Made by a program: the position numbers and the translations under genes
Source: Bacteroidota bacterium
GTDB taxonomy: Bacteria > Bacteroidota > Bacteroidia > Bacteroidales > Paludibacteraceae
Reading direction: 5' to 3'
Assembly (NCBI GenBank): GCA_017860295.1
Contig: JAFNAS010000005.1
Span: forward strand, 124,001 to 188,000
DNA length: 64,000 nucleotides
Part shown: piece by piece, positions 9,138-18,805 of the stretch
Layout of the letters: every line of letters begins with the position of its first letter
How positions within the stretch are numbered: position 1 is the stretch's first letter
The notes under the pieces: generated by a model
What the model was told of the DNA's origin: nothing
What the model saw: only the letters and a program-made list of their open reading frames with translations
Databases searched by the model: none

Positions 9138-9347
9138 TCGGCTTTGCTTCATTACGGGTCCGTAATGCTCCATTACGGATCGGCTTTGCTTCATTACGGA
9201 TCCGTAATGCCCCGTTACGGGTCGGCTTTGCCTCATTACGGGTCGGCAATGCTCCATTACGGGTCGGCTTTGCTTCATTACGGATCCGTAATGCTCCGTT
9301 ACGGGTCGGCTTTGCTCCATTACGGATCGGCATTTTGCCAATACGGT
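9138..9347. repeat. 21-bp tandem repeat array, two alternating unit types, palindromic junctions
   Basis: Ten consecutive 21-bp units (last one degenerate) begin TCGGCTTTGC (type A) or TCCGTAATGC (type B), and nearly all end CATTACGGA/G or CGTTACGGG. A and B largely alternate, giving a 42-bp higher-order period. At A-to-B junctions the sequence forms a perfect 18-bp palindrome, CATTACGGATCCGTAATG (9192-9209 and 9276-9293), with a near-perfect one at 9150-9167. Because 21 is divisible by three, several frames stay open on both strands, but none shows a start, composition or neighbour context of a real gene. The array lies between a minus-strand FnIII gene and a plus-strand LuxR-type gene. It is not CRISPR: there are no unique spacers. 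Confidence 0.95.
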
Positions 9348-9476
9348 ATGCTTTCTGGTCAAAAACGATCGGATTTATAGCATTACTTATCAACCGACAC
9401 AGTATTCGCATCATCAAAACGTTAAAGAGCTTGTTTTATCGTATAACAAAGATGAGGCAGATTTAATTTATAAACA

Positions 9477-9494
9477 ATGGCCCTGCGGGGCCAT
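9477..9494. other. Perfect 7-bp stem-loop
   Basis: ATGGCCC-TGCG-GGGCCAT is a perfect hairpin about 130 bp beyond the 21-bp array and 165 bp before the LuxR-type gene. No T-tract follows on either strand, so a terminator role is not supported; it could be a structured element or protein site. Confidence 0.5.
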
Positions 9495-9555
9495 GATTAT
9501 CAAATATATTGGTATTAATTCGATAAGGGTTATTACAAAACGTAAATTTGAAGTT

Positions 9556-9563
9556 TATATTTG
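9556..9563 (+). promoter_or_regulatory. -7 element (TATATTTG) before the LuxR-type gene
   Basis: The octamer fits the Bacteroidota sigma-AB -7 consensus TAnnTTTG. No good -33 TTTG lies 19-20 nt upstream. The predicted transcript would have a leader of about 90 nt. Confidence 0.4.
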
Positions 9564-9659
9564 TTGTAAATTAGTCAAATGTGTTGATATTAAAGACAAT
9601 GCAATTATATTCGATGACATTTTCTGCAACAGATCGTCATCGTACTAAACTTCAAGCTT

Positions 9660-10427
9660 ATGAGATCATTCGATGAATGGCAAAAAGAACGGGATGCTAT
9701 GTTTCAGCTACATCCTTGCATGGTGACTGATAAGATGAGACAAGAATGGAAACTAATGCAACAACAGATGGCAGGATTGCTCGATGCCAAAGACTTCAGC
9801 ATTACCGTGATCGACCTGACATCCGGACTGTTCATCTACCATCATTCTAACCATTGGTCCAAACTTGGTATTGAAAAAAGTCTGACGGTGGAACAACTAC
9901 GAGCCATTACGAATGCAAAAACACAGCATTTTCTTTTTGAGACGGAGCAAATTGCCTATGAAGAGATGATGGCACTTTCGCCCCTGAAGCGGACTAACTT
10001 TGAGGTACGATTTTTTCTTGAATTTCAAGAGAGTGAAAAGCAGTCGGTCTACTATCAACTGGTGTGTAAACCATACACCTTCGATAATGCAGGGAATCCA
10101 TGGTTGGCATTGATTACTACCCATCGGTTACCCGCCAAGCATAAACCACATGAACCCCAGATCCGTACATTCTCGCATACACCCATTGTACTGAAAGAGA
10201 AAAAAGTGCGTAAAACGACACTCACTGACTTTCAATCGGATATTTTAGAGCTGGCTCACGACGGTTATGCTACCAAAGAGATTGCAGTCAGATTACATTC
10301 GACGGAAGGCACTGTAAAAAACACTCGCAAAAAGATTGTTACCAAACTGGGCGTTGAAAACATGCATGAATCGTACGAGCTGGCACGCATTCTCGGATTA
10401 CTCCATAGCCACACTCCAAAATCATAG
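9660..10427 (+). CDS. LuxR-family transcriptional regulator with PAS-like N-terminus
   Basis: A 255-residue protein. The C-terminal 60 residues (from LTDFQSDILELAHDGYATKE through GTVKNTRKKI and KLGVENMHE) form a GerE/LuxR helix-turn-helix: the block ATKEIA...STEGTVKNT carries the recognition helix. The N-terminal 170 residues are mixed alpha/beta and probably PAS-like (a FSITVIDLTSG strand near residue 40); no receiver aspartate pattern is seen, so it is not an obvious response regulator. It stands alone between the 21-bp array and a glycosyltransferase, so control of local polysaccharide genes is possible but inferred only from position. Confidence 0.83.
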   Translation: MRSFDEWQKERDAMFQLHPCMVTDKMRQEWKLMQQQMAGLLDAKDFSITVIDLTSGLFIYHHSNHWSKLGIEKSLTVEQLRAITNAKTQHFLFETEQIAYEEMMALSPLKRTNFEVRFFLEFQESEKQSVYYQLVCKPYTFDNAGNPWLALITTHRLPAKHKPHEPQIRTFSHTPIVLKEKKVRKTTLTDFQSDILELAHDGYATKEIAVRLHSTEGTVKNTRKKIVTKLGVENMHESYELARILGLLHSHTPKS

Positions 10428-10535
10428 TAAATTTATAAACAAGAGAATAAAGCATCATGTAAGTTACTACACACTATTACTTTAAGCCTGCTATATATTG
10501 GTTATATACGCTCTATATCCTATCATTTTTGTCCC

Positions 10536-10554
10536 TTGTAATTGTTCATTACAA
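10536..10554. terminator. Weak hairpin behind the LuxR-type gene
   Basis: TTGTAAT-TGTTC-ATTACAA is a perfect 7-bp inverted repeat 108 bp after the stop codon. It is A+T-rich and lacks a following T-run. The rest of the 269-bp gap holds only the -7 element of the next gene. Confidence 0.3.
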
Positions 10555-10604
10555 ACAGGCACATAAACTTACCGGCTGGGAGTACAAAATCTAAAAGAAA
10601 AAAT

Positions 10605-10612
10605 TAACTTTG
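10605..10612 (+). promoter_or_regulatory. -7 element (TAACTTTG) before a GT2 gene
   Basis: Matches TAnnTTTG and lies 85 bp upstream of the start of the GT2 gene. No clear -33 box at the expected spacing. Confidence 0.45.
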
Positions 10613-10696
10613 CATACGGACGCAAGCAAAATACGCCTGATTGAAGAAGAAAACAGCTTTGTATAACTACAATTCCAATTATTAATCATTGCTATC

Positions 10697-11686
10697 ATGT
10701 TTTCCGTTATTATTCCCTTATATAATAAAGCCGGCCATATTGAAAAAGCCATTCGCTCGGTATTGAACCAATCGTACCACGAGTTCGAACTGATTATAGT
10801 GAACGACGGTTCGACGGATAATAGCATGGAGGTGGTCAACCATTATCTGCATGCACAGGAAAAAGAGGGGAATAGCTCCCTGCTGCAACATGTACGCATT
10901 ATCAATCAGCCCAATGCAGGTGTGTCGGCAGCCCGCAACAGCGGAGCGGCAGCGGCAACGCACAACTATATAGCCTTTCTGGATGCCGATGACTGGTGGC
11001 ATAAACACTATCTGGTAAATCTTAAAGGCTTGATAGAAGATTATCCCGAAGCAGTGCTCTATAGCACAGCCTATTATCAGATAAAAAGAGGAAACATAAA
11101 TCCGGCACCTATCGGCGTGGAACCTGGATTCAAAAGAGGATATATAAACTATTGCAGGGTGTATGCCCGGATACTCTGTATGCCGGTATGGACCAGTGCT
11201 ACCGTGATTCGCAAAAAAGTGTTTGAGGAGTTTCGCGGTTTTAATCCGAACCTGAAAATGGGTGAAGATTTCGACCTGTGGATCAGGGTAGCGCTCAAGT
11301 ATAAAGTGGCTTTACTTAACGAACCGTTGGCTTATTACAATCACGACCAGAACGAAGATGAACGAGCAGTCGTCAGGGACCGGATTTATCCGTCGAGCCA
11401 ACATGTTATTTTCAATTTGAATTACCTGGAAACGGAAGAACAAAACAATCCCGATCTGAAAGAACTACTCGATGCATTGCGGGTATATACTCTGCGGCCT
11501 TACTACCTCAACAAGCCGACACGTCGTGAAGCGCAAGCCGAATTGGCTAAGGTAAACTGGAAGATGCAGCCATTCAAAGAACGATTTCGCTATAAAAGTC
11601 CGGTGATGCTTGCAAAAGCACAATACCAGGCCATGATATGGGGCTCAGAAATCAAACAATATATTTTAAGGCACAGCGGACATTGA
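10697..11686 (+). CDS. Glycosyltransferase family 2
   Basis: A 329-residue GT2 enzyme with FSVIIPLYNKAGHIEKAI at the N-terminus, VNDGSTDNS, and a canonical DADD (D96, D98, D99) followed by WW; GEDFDLWIR (about residues 192-200) supplies the usual catalytic-base region. The acceptor side is C-terminal and soluble. It has its own probable promoter and is separated from the GT4 gene by 140 bp, so it is a satellite of the polysaccharide operon rather than part of the packed cluster. Donor and acceptor unknown. Confidence 0.88.
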   Translation: MFSVIIPLYNKAGHIEKAIRSVLNQSYHEFELIIVNDGSTDNSMEVVNHYLHAQEKEGNSSLLQHVRIINQPNAGVSAARNSGAAAATHNYIAFLDADDWWHKHYLVNLKGLIEDYPEAVLYSTAYYQIKRGNINPAPIGVEPGFKRGYINYCRVYARILCMPVWTSATVIRKKVFEEFRGFNPNLKMGEDFDLWIRVALKYKVALLNEPLAYYNHDQNEDERAVVRDRIYPSSQHVIFNLNYLETEEQNNPDLKELLDALRVYTLRPYYLNKPTRREAQAELAKVNWKMQPFKERFRYKSPVMLAKAQYQAMIWGSEIKQYILRHSGH

Positions 11687-11826
11687 GTAATTTCAACGTT
11701 CACGATTTGCATGGCAAAATGAAAAAGATACGATCTTGCAATCATATTTAATTATCACAAACATACACGTTCTCTCATTTGATCTCAACCATCATTTATA
11801 CTACTTGCTGAAAATAATCTTTATAA

Positions 11827-12978
11827 ATGTCTGACCGACACCAACAACAAACAAAATCATTGAAAATAGCTTACCTGCTGGGATCTTTGAACCGGGGTGG
11901 CACTGAAACACTCCTGCTCGATTGCTTCCGTAACGGTGACGATGCAGATTTTCCATTTATCGGAATTTACAGGAAAGATGGCGTCCTTACGGAGGATTTT
12001 AAGCAAACGAAGGTTCCTCTTTTTCATTTTGTTCCTCAATCAAAAACAGATATCGGCTATTTATTCAGGTTGCGAAAGCTACTCATGCAAGAAAAAATAA
12101 CGATTGTGCATGCTCAACAACCGTTGGATGCCCTTTTTGCTTATTTTGCCTGTTACGGTACCGGCATCAAAATAGCCCTTACATTTCATGGTTATGATAT
12201 GGGCATGACTAAAATAGAAAAAGCTTTGATCCGCCGGATTATACGACGTACAGACTTGAATATATTTGTCAGCAATGCGCAGAGAGAATATTACCAATTA
12301 CACTACCTGTTTCCACTCTCTAAATCAGCTATTGTACATAATGGAATTGCATTTGACAAGATGGAGAACAAAGCACAGTCAACGTCCATTCGAAACGAAT
12401 TGCAACTATCAGAATCAGCTTTATTATTCGGAAGCGTTGGAAATTTTGGAGATGTTCGCGATCAGTTGACCATCTGCAAATTCATCAAACTATTAGCCGC
12501 CACAGGCCTTGATTTTCATTTTGTATTTGTGGGTCGCAAAAATCCGGCAGAAGCATGGAGATACGATCAATGTGTGGATTTTTGCAAAGGAAACAGGTTG
12601 GACAACAGAGTCCACTTTCTGGGTTCACGCACGGATGTACCTGCTATTTTACACCAGCTAGATGCCTTTCTGTACGCTACCAACCACGACTCTTTTGGTA
12701 TTGCTGTTCTTGAGGCAGTCGCCAGCGGAATACCGGTCTTTGTGAACGACTGGAACGTGATGAAGGAAATCACAGAAGGTGGTAAATATGCTCATCTCTA
12801 CAATACCAAAGATTCGCAAGACCTGCTACGCGAGTTTGAACTTTATCTCAACAACAAAGAACAGTATCAAACGAATGCTGCTACGGCAGCATTATGGGCA
12901 AAAAAACAATATAGCATACAGCAACACCTGCAACAACTAAAAAGCAAATATGTAGCTATCAATCAAAAACCTGAATAA
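11827..12978 (+). CDS. Glycosyltransferase family 4 (group 1)
   Basis: A 383-residue GT-B protein: LLGSLNRGGTETLLLD gives the N-terminal glycine loop, and the C-terminal domain has VGNFGDVRDQLT and HDSFGIAVLEAVASGIPV. The EX7E pair appears as D288-X7-E296, a conservative change of the first glutamate that occurs in many GT4 members and need not abolish activity. No signal peptide. It follows a GT2 gene in the same direction and probably takes part in the same surface glycan pathway. Sugar unknown. Confidence 0.86.
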   Translation: MSDRHQQQTKSLKIAYLLGSLNRGGTETLLLDCFRNGDDADFPFIGIYRKDGVLTEDFKQTKVPLFHFVPQSKTDIGYLFRLRKLLMQEKITIVHAQQPLDALFAYFACYGTGIKIALTFHGYDMGMTKIEKALIRRIIRRTDLNIFVSNAQREYYQLHYLFPLSKSAIVHNGIAFDKMENKAQSTSIRNELQLSESALLFGSVGNFGDVRDQLTICKFIKLLAATGLDFHFVFVGRKNPAEAWRYDQCVDFCKGNRLDNRVHFLGSRTDVPAILHQLDAFLYATNHDSFGIAVLEAVASGIPVFVNDWNVMKEITEGGKYAHLYNTKDSQDLLREFELYLNNKEQYQTNAATAALWAKKQYSIQQHLQQLKSKYVAINQKPE

Positions 12979-13126
12979 CCAAAGCAACCAATAACTTACA
13001 GTAGAACGCCAGCATTGCACACAATAGAAAAGTTTTTCTTATTCTCAGCTCCACTAAATCAACTTTTCACTCCTATTCAACTCATTTTATCGTCACTTTT
13101 CTACGCTCGTTCTGAATAAAAATGGC

Positions 13127-13134
13127 TACCTTTG
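13127..13134 (+). promoter_or_regulatory. -7 element (TACCTTTG) of glyA
   Basis: An exact TAnnTTTG match with the common form TACCTTTG lies 48 bp upstream of the glyA start, giving a leader of about 40 nt. The -33 region is not a clear TTTG. Confidence 0.6.
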
Positions 13135-13182
13135 CGCTTTCCTTTCAAAGCAATTTCTAACCTCACATAATTCTTTTCTGAC

Positions 13183-14463
13183 ATGACACGCGACAACGCA
13201 ATTTTTGAGATTATCGAAAAGGAACACCAGCGTCAATTAAAAGGTATTGAGCTGATTGCATCCGAAAACTTTGTAAGTGACCAGGTAATGCAGGCAATGG
13301 GCACATGGCTTACCAACAAGTACGCCGAAGGATATCCCGGTCACCGTTACTACGGAGGTTGCGAAGTGGTTGACCTGAGCGAACAACTTGCCATCGACCG
13401 TTTGAAACAACTTTTCGGTGCCGAATATGCTAACGTTCAACCCCACTCCGGAGCTCAGGCCAATGCCGCCGTTTTCCTCGCAGTATTGAACCCCGGCGAT
13501 AAATTCCTCGGACTGAATCTGGCCCACGGTGGTCACCTTTCGCACGGTTCGTTGGTAAACAGTTCGGGGATTCTCTATCAACCGTTGGCTTACAACGTAA
13601 AAGAAGATACCGGTCGCGTTGATTACGATCAGATGGAAGAGGTTGCGTTGAAAGAACGGCCGAAACTGATTGTGGGTGGCGCTTCTGCCTATTCCCGTGA
13701 TTGGGATTATGCCCGCATGCGTGCTATTGCCGACAAAGTTGGCGCCCTGTTAATGATCGACATGGCTCACCCTGCCGGTCTGATCGCTGCAGGCTTGCTC
13801 GAAAACCCCTTGAAATATGCTCACATCGTTACCTCTACCACCCACAAAACATTGCGTGGTCCGCGTGGGGGTATCATCTTGCTCGGAAAAGATTTTGAAA
13901 ATCCATGGGGCAAAAAAACACCCAAAGGAGAAATCAAGAAAATGTCTGCATTGCTCGATTCTGCCGTATTCCCGGGCATTCAGGGCGGTCCGCTCGAACA
14001 CGTGATTGCTGCTAAAGCCGTTGCATTCCACGAAGCATTACAACCATCTTACGTTGAATATCAGACACAGGTAAAGAAGAATGCAGCTGTAATGGCAGAT
14101 GCCTTTATGGCAAAAGGATACAAAATTATTTCTGACGGGACCGACAACCACTCCATGCTGATTGATCTGCGCACCAAATTCCCCGATCTGACGGGCAAAG
14201 TGGCAGAAAACAGCCTGGTAAAAGCCGACATCACCGTCAATAAAAATATGGTTCCGTTCGACAGCCGTTCTCCGTTCCAGACATCGGGTATCCGCGTAGG
14301 AACCCCAGCCATCACCACCCGTGGTGCCAAAGAAGCGCTGATGGGCGAAATCGTTGAAATGATCGATACCGTACTGCAAAATCCGGACAGCGAAGCAACC
14401 ATTAAATCCGTTCGCGACAAAGTGAACAGCGTAATGGCAGGTTACGAACTGTTTGCATACTAA
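13183..14463 (+). CDS. glyA: Serine hydroxymethyltransferase
   Basis: A full-length 426-residue enzyme that converts serine and tetrahydrofolate to glycine and 5,10-methylene-tetrahydrofolate in the cytoplasm, using pyridoxal phosphate. Family signatures are plain: [23 protein letters not shown], the PLP-binding lysine in [14 protein letters not shown] (K222), and [11 protein letters not shown]. The length matches the bacterial family. It has its own -7 element 48 bp upstream. Downstream, 98 bp of heptamer repeats separate it from phoH. Confidence 0.98.
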   Translation: MTRDNAIFEIIEKEHQRQLKGIELIASENFVSDQVMQAMGTWLTNKYAEGYPGHRYYGGCEVVDLSEQLAIDRLKQLFGAEYANVQPHSGAQANAAVFLAVLNPGDKFLGLNLAHGGHLSHGSLVNSSGILYQPLAYNVKEDTGRVDYDQMEEVALKERPKLIVGGASAYSRDWDYARMRAIADKVGALLMIDMAHPAGLIAAGLLENPLKYAHIVTSTTHKTLRGPRGGIILLGKDFENPWGKKTPKGEIKKMSALLDSAVFPGIQGGPLEHVIAAKAVAFHEALQPSYVEYQTQVKKNAAVMADAFMAKGYKIISDGTDNHSMLIDLRTKFPDLTGKVAENSLVKADITVNKNMVPFDSRSPFQTSGIRVGTPAITTRGAKEALMGEIVEMIDTVLQNPDSEATIKSVRDKVNSVMAGYELFAY

Positions 14464-14465
14464 AA

Positions 14466-14556
14466 TAAGGTATAAGGTATAGGGTAAAAGGCATAAGAAA
14501 TATGACGTAAAGTTTCTTTCCTTTTACCATGTACCTTTCACCATTTACCGTTTTCT
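14466..14556. repeat. Heptamer repeats in inverted arrangement
   Basis: The left part is built of GGTATAA/GGTAAAA-like 7-mers and the right part of their complements (CCTTTTA, CCATTTA, CCGTTTT). GGTAAAAGG (14483-14491) pairs perfectly with CCTTTTACC (14520-14528), so the glyA-phoH gap can fold as a hairpin. The same heptamer family recurs at 15556, 25208 and 27134. Confidence 0.8.
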
Positions 14557-14561
14557 AACTC

Positions 14562-15569
14562 ATGATCGAACGCACCATTCTGCTTAATGAAACCGTTGAC
14601 CCGGTAGTCTTTTTCGGAGTCAACAATGCCAATATCGCCCTGATCAAAAATCTTTTTCCCAAGCTGAAGATTGTAGCCCGGGGAAATGTATTACGGGCAT
14701 TGGGCGACGAAGAGATTATGGTGACATTCGACGAATCGGTGCAGAAACTGCAGAACTACTGTGCCGAATACAACCTGCTGAGTGAAGAAGTTATCATTGA
14801 CATCGTCAAAGGCAACTCCCCTACCGAAGTCAAGCTCGACAATCTTATCATTCACGGTATCAACGGCAAAACTATCACCGCACGCACCGCGAATCAGCAA
14901 AAGTTAGTGAAAGAATTTGAGAAAAACGATTTACTTTTTGCCATCGGACCGGCCGGTTCGGGAAAAACCTACACCGCCATTGCATTGGCAGTTCGTGCTT
15001 TGAAAAACAAGGAGATCAAACGTATCATTCTGAGTCGCCCTGCCGTGGAGGCCGGCGAAAAGCTGGGATTCTTACCCGGCGATATGAAGGAAAAGATCGA
15101 TCCGTACCTCCAGCCACTCTACGATGCGTTACAGGATATGATTCCGGGAGCCAAGCTGAAAGAGTTTATGGAAAACGGAACCATTCAGATCGCACCGTTG
15201 GCATTTATGCGTGGTCGTACCCTAAACGATGCCGTGGTCATTCTCGACGAGGCTCAAAACACCTCCACCATGCAAATCAAGATGTTTCTTACGCGCATGG
15301 GTATCAATAGCAAGGTAATCGTCACGGGAGACATGACACAAATAGACCTTCCACCATCACAAAAATCGGGATTAATAGAATCTCTGGACGTTCTGCGGAA
15401 TGTAAAGGGAATTTCAAAAGTAGAATTTACGGTAAAAGACATCGTACGACACAGACTTGTGCGCCAAATTGTGGAAGCCTATGACAAACACGCAAAAAAG
15501 AAAAAAGCGTTGGAATCTAAAAAACTGAATGCGACGACAAACAATCAACCACAAACCGTTGGCCATTAA
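14562..15569 (+). CDS. phoH: PhoH-like ATPase
   Basis: A 335-residue PhoH/YbeZ-type protein. An N-terminal KH-like region (residues 1-75) precedes a P-loop domain with Walker A GPAGSGKT (K135) and Walker B VVILDEAQN, plus the family motif SRPAVEAGEKLGFLPGD. Members are nucleotide-binding proteins thought to act on RNA, often with YbeY; here ybeY is about 21 kb away. The C-terminal 25 residues are Lys/Asn-rich. The last codons and stop lie in a stretch of three heptamer repeats, so the tail may have been shaped by repeat insertion. Confidence 0.93.
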   Translation: MIERTILLNETVDPVVFFGVNNANIALIKNLFPKLKIVARGNVLRALGDEEIMVTFDESVQKLQNYCAEYNLLSEEVIIDIVKGNSPTEVKLDNLIIHGINGKTITARTANQQKLVKEFEKNDLLFAIGPAGSGKTYTAIALAVRALKNKEIKRIILSRPAVEAGEKLGFLPGDMKEKIDPYLQPLYDALQDMIPGAKLKEFMENGTIQIAPLAFMRGRTLNDAVVILDEAQNTSTMQIKMFLTRMGINSKVIVTGDMTQIDLPPSQKSGLIESLDVLRNVKGISKVEFTVKDIVRHRLVRQIVEAYDKHAKKKKALESKKLNATTNNQPQTVGH

Positions 15570-15576
15570 CCGTTTG
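15556..15576. repeat. Heptamer repeats overlapping the phoH stop codon
   Basis: Three adjacent 7-bp units, CCGTTGG, CCATTAA and CCGTTTG. The second holds the phoH stop codon TAA. The same unit family is seen at 25208-25235. Confidence 0.7.
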
Positions 15577-15583
15577 CTGTTTT

Positions 15584-17860
15584 TTACACTTCAACCCGTT
15601 TCACGGAGCTCATCCCTTTAATTTTCAAAAGTTTCATACACAAGTTGTTCACTTGTTCGGTACCAAAAACGAACAAATGCAACCGTCCGAAGAAGATCCC
15701 ATCTTTTGTTTCGATATTGATACTCTGTATATTAATAGAATATTCGTCGGTAATCACTTTAGAGATTTCGCGAAGCATTCCAAGCCGATCGATACCGTTC
15801 ATCTCAACAGTTACCGCAAAAGAGAGTTCCTTGTGCATGGCCCATTCGGCCGTCACAATGCGCTCACCATGACTTGCTTTCAATTTAAGTGCCTCTGGAC
15901 ACTGTCGTTTATGAACGATGACCACCTCATCTTCATCCACATATCCGAACACATCATCGCCCGGAATCGGTTGACAACAGGGAGCAATCCGAAATGATTT
16001 TCCCGACTTTTCATCCGTAAGGCGAAACGTCTTTTTACGGTCTATTTTATGAACTTTTACAGGAAGAGGCTCCTCCTCTTTGTTTTTTTTGCCCTCGGAA
16101 TTACCGAATTGCAACGTCACAAATTTTTTCAGCAAGTTCTGCTGCCTCGGTTTGAAAACTTTCTTAGAAATATCTGAAAGATCGATATATTTTTTGCCCG
16201 CCTGACGATACAATTCTTTTTTATCTGCCAGTTTGTAATATTCTACCAAGCGCTGAATGGTATCGGGCATTGGTGACAGATTAACTTTTTTAAGTTCTTC
16301 CTCTATATTTTTCTGACCGATTTGAGATACCGATGTCAATTCTTTTTTCAGCGCCGACTCCAGCTTGGTTTTCGCTCGAGCAGTGACCACAAATCGCAAC
16401 CAGTCGGCCTGAGGTTTTTGCATTTTAGCGGTCAGAATCTCCACCTGATCGCCACTAGAAAGGACATGACTCAAAGGCACCAACTTATGATTCACCTTCG
16501 CGCCGATACACTTGAAACCCAGATCGGAGTGTAGCATAAATGCAAAATCGAGTGCCGTCGCTCCTTGCGGAATGGTTTTAATTTCACCTTTGGGAGTAAA
16601 TACAAAAATTTCGGAAGCAAACAAATTGAGCTTCACATTATCCATAAAATCGACTGCACTCGGAGTAGGATTCTTCAACTCTTCTTTAAGCTCTTTCAGC
16701 CATTTATCAAGTTCAGTCTCATCGTCACGTTGTTCTCCCGTTTTGTACTTCCAGTGTGCAGCAAGTCCTTTTTCAGCCACTTCGTTCATGTGCGTACTTC
16801 GAATCTGCACCTCGATCCAACGTCCATGCGGTCCCATTACCGTTACATGTAAAGCCGAATATCCATTTACTTTGGGCGTACTCACCCAATCTCGGATACG
16901 TTCGGGATGTGGGCGATACAACTGAGTGATAGCCGAATAGATAATCCAACATTGCTCCTGCTCGGTCATCTCAGGTTTTGGGTCAAATACGATTCGCAAT
17001 GCCAACAAATCAAAAACTTCCTCGAACGGAATATTTTTTGTCTGCATCTTGTGCCAAACAGAATAAACCGACTTCACCCGTTCCACCAACTCAGCCTGAA
17101 ATCCCAAGGCCTGCAGTTTAGCCTCGATAGGAGCTTTGAATTCGTTATAAATCTCTTCATGCTCAGTCGATTCAGCTTCGATCTGAGCAGTAATTTGAGC
17201 AAATGTTTCGGGATGTTCGTACTTGAAACTAAGATTTTCAAGTTCGCTTTTGATGGAGAAAAGGCCGAGGCGATTGGCAAGAGGAGCGTAAATATAAAGA
17301 GTTTCGCCTGCAATTTTATACTGCTTGGCCGGAGGCATCGATCCGAGAGTACGCATATTGTGAAGACGGTCGGCAATTTTAATCAGAATCACCCGAATAT
17401 CTTCCGACATGGTGAGCAGTAACTTCCTGAAATTCTCAGCCTGCTCCGAAACTCTTTCGGCAAATACGCCTCCCGAAATCTTGGTCAGTCCGTCGACAAT
17501 AATCGCTATTCGCTTATTGAATTGATTTTCAATATCTTCAACCGTAAAATCGGTATCCTCTACCACATCGTGCAACAAAGCAGCGCAGATTGATGTAGAA
17601 CCAAGCCCGATCTCTTGTGCCACAATTTTCGCCACTGCTATCGGGTGCATGATGTAAGGCTCCCCCGATCGTCGCCGAATTCCCTTATGCGCTTCGTTGG
17701 CAAATTCGAATGCTTTCTGGATAATTTCCACCTTCTGACGATGAGGTGAATGCCTGTAAATATCCAACACTTCATCGAAAGCCTGTTGAATCATCATCTG
17801 CTCATCCTGTATCTGCTTTATGGGATCAACTATCATGGCATCTTTATTTTTAACGGTCAC
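15584..17860 (-). CDS. Bifunctional (p)ppGpp synthetase/hydrolase (RelA/SpoT family)
   Basis: A 758-residue long RSH protein: an HD hydrolase domain with intact metal residues (H72, H97-D98, E101-D102), a synthetase domain ([42 protein letters not shown]), a TGS domain ([23 protein letters not shown]) and a C-terminal ACT domain ([19 protein letters not shown]). It makes and degrades the stringent-response alarmone from GTP/GDP and ATP. Both catalytic domains look complete, so it should be bifunctional. Its ATG overlaps the end of lptB by 4 bp, so the two are translationally coupled. Bacteroidota usually have two long RSH genes; which one this is cannot be told here. Confidence 0.95.
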   Translation of the reverse strand: MTVKNKDAMIVDPIKQIQDEQMMIQQAFDEVLDIYRHSPHRQKVEIIQKAFEFANEAHKGIRRRSGEPYIMHPIAVAKIVAQEIGLGSTSICAALLHDVVEDTDFTVEDIENQFNKRIAIIVDGLTKISGGVFAERVSEQAENFRKLLLTMSEDIRVILIKIADRLHNMRTLGSMPPAKQYKIAGETLYIYAPLANRLGLFSIKSELENLSFKYEHPETFAQITAQIEAESTEHEEIYNEFKAPIEAKLQALGFQAELVERVKSVYSVWHKMQTKNIPFEEVFDLLALRIVFDPKPEMTEQEQCWIIYSAITQLYRPHPERIRDWVSTPKVNGYSALHVTVMGPHGRWIEVQIRSTHMNEVAEKGLAAHWKYKTGEQRDDETELDKWLKELKEELKNPTPSAVDFMDNVKLNLFASEIFVFTPKGEIKTIPQGATALDFAFMLHSDLGFKCIGAKVNHKLVPLSHVLSSGDQVEILTAKMQKPQADWLRFVVTARAKTKLESALKKELTSVSQIGQKNIEEELKKVNLSPMPDTIQRLVEYYKLADKKELYRQAGKKYIDLSDISKKVFKPRQQNLLKKFVTLQFGNSEGKKNKEEEPLPVKVHKIDRKKTFRLTDEKSGKSFRIAPCCQPIPGDDVFGYVDEDEVVIVHKRQCPEALKLKASHGERIVTAEWAMHKELSFAVTVEMNGIDRLGMLREISKVITDEYSINIQSINIETKDGIFFGRLHLFVFGTEQVNNLCMKLLKIKGMSSVKRVEV

Positions 17861-18627
17861 GCTTGAGGAACAAATTGTCCTTTCTTGCGTTTCAGTTCAA
17901 AGTCGCGACCCAGATATTTTTCTCGAACAACAGGATTCTCTGCCAACTCTTCGGCAGTTCCCTGAAACAAAATTTTACCTTCGAACAACAGGTATGCGCG
18001 ATCGGTAATTGAAAGAGTTTCGTCGACGTTATGGTCAGTAATAAGAATCCCGATATTCATATCTTTCAGATGCCAAACGATATCCTGAATATCCTGAACC
18101 GCAATCGGGTCAACACCGGCAAAAGGTTCATCCAGCATAATAAATTTCGGCTCGATAGCCAAGCATCTGGCAATTTCAGTACGGCGACGTTCCCCGCCCG
18201 AGAGACGGTTGCCTATATTTTTCCGGACATGTCCCAAACTAAACTCTTTAATGAGCGTTTCGAGCTTATCTTCTTGTCTTTCTTTCGAAAAACCGGTCAT
18301 TTCAAGCACTGCACGTATGTTATCTTCAACCGTCATCTGACGAAATACCGAAGCTTCCTGTGCCAGATAACCGATGCCTGCCTGTGCCCGTTTATATACA
18401 GGAAATTTCGTAATCTCCTGTTCGTTCAAAAAAATCTTTCCTTCGTTCGGAGTAATCAGTCCTGTGGTCATATAAAAAGTTGTCGTCTTACCAGCACCAT
18501 TCGGGCCAAGCAATCCAACAATTTCGCCTTGCTTTAAATCAATAGATACATGATCAACTACCGTCCTCTTGCCATAGCGTTTGACAAGATCTTCGGTACG
18601 TAACTCCATAACACTGTTTTGCGACAT
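17857..18627 (-). CDS. lptB: LPS export ABC transporter ATP-binding protein
   Basis: A 256-residue ABC ATPase with Walker [10 protein letters not shown] (residues 41-49), signature LSGGE (142-146), Walker B FIMLDEP (162-168), and the LptB-typical phrases [13 protein letters not shown] and [15 protein letters not shown]. It powers extraction of lipopolysaccharide from the inner membrane with LptF/LptG. A -7 element lies about 20 bp upstream, and its stop overlaps the rel start (ATGA), making lptB the first gene of a two-gene operon. Confidence 0.95.
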   Translation of the reverse strand: MSQNSVMELRTEDLVKRYGKRTVVDHVSIDLKQGEIVGLLGPNGAGKTTTFYMTTGLITPNEGKIFLNEQEITKFPVYKRAQAGIGYLAQEASVFRQMTVEDNIRAVLEMTGFSKERQEDKLETLIKEFSLGHVRKNIGNRLSGGERRRTEIARCLAIEPKFIMLDEPFAGVDPIAVQDIQDIVWHLKDMNIGILITDHNVDETLSITDRAYLLFEGKILFQGTAEELAENPVVREKYLGRDFELKRKKGQFVPQA

Positions 18628-18646
18628 AATCCGAGAGTTTTAACTA

Positions 18647-18654
18647 CAAAAATA
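18647..18654 (-). promoter_or_regulatory. -7 element (TATTTTTG, minus strand) of lptB-rel
   Basis: The complement of CAAAAATA matches TAnnTTTG. It lies 20 bp before the lptB start, leaving a short leader. The -33 region is not obvious. Confidence 0.45.
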
Positions 18655-18805
18655 GCAAAACTTCCCAAAAATCAGGCATTTTAAAGGTAAGGAATATGTT
18701 AATATTGACAAGTCATTGACAATGAACCGAGAAAACAGGAACAACCCGCTTATTGAAATCGATTTCTGCAATGCATCGCTTTTCAATTCAACGGTGCAAC
18801 GATCA

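Noticed and set aside
9138-9347. CRISPR array
   Set aside because: Units are contiguous with no unique spacers, and no cas gene is nearby.
9082-9466. Several overlapping open frames on both strands made of seven-residue repeats
   Set aside because: They exist only because the 21-bp repeat unit is divisible by three and lacks stops. None has a good start, non-repetitive flanking protein or neighbour support.
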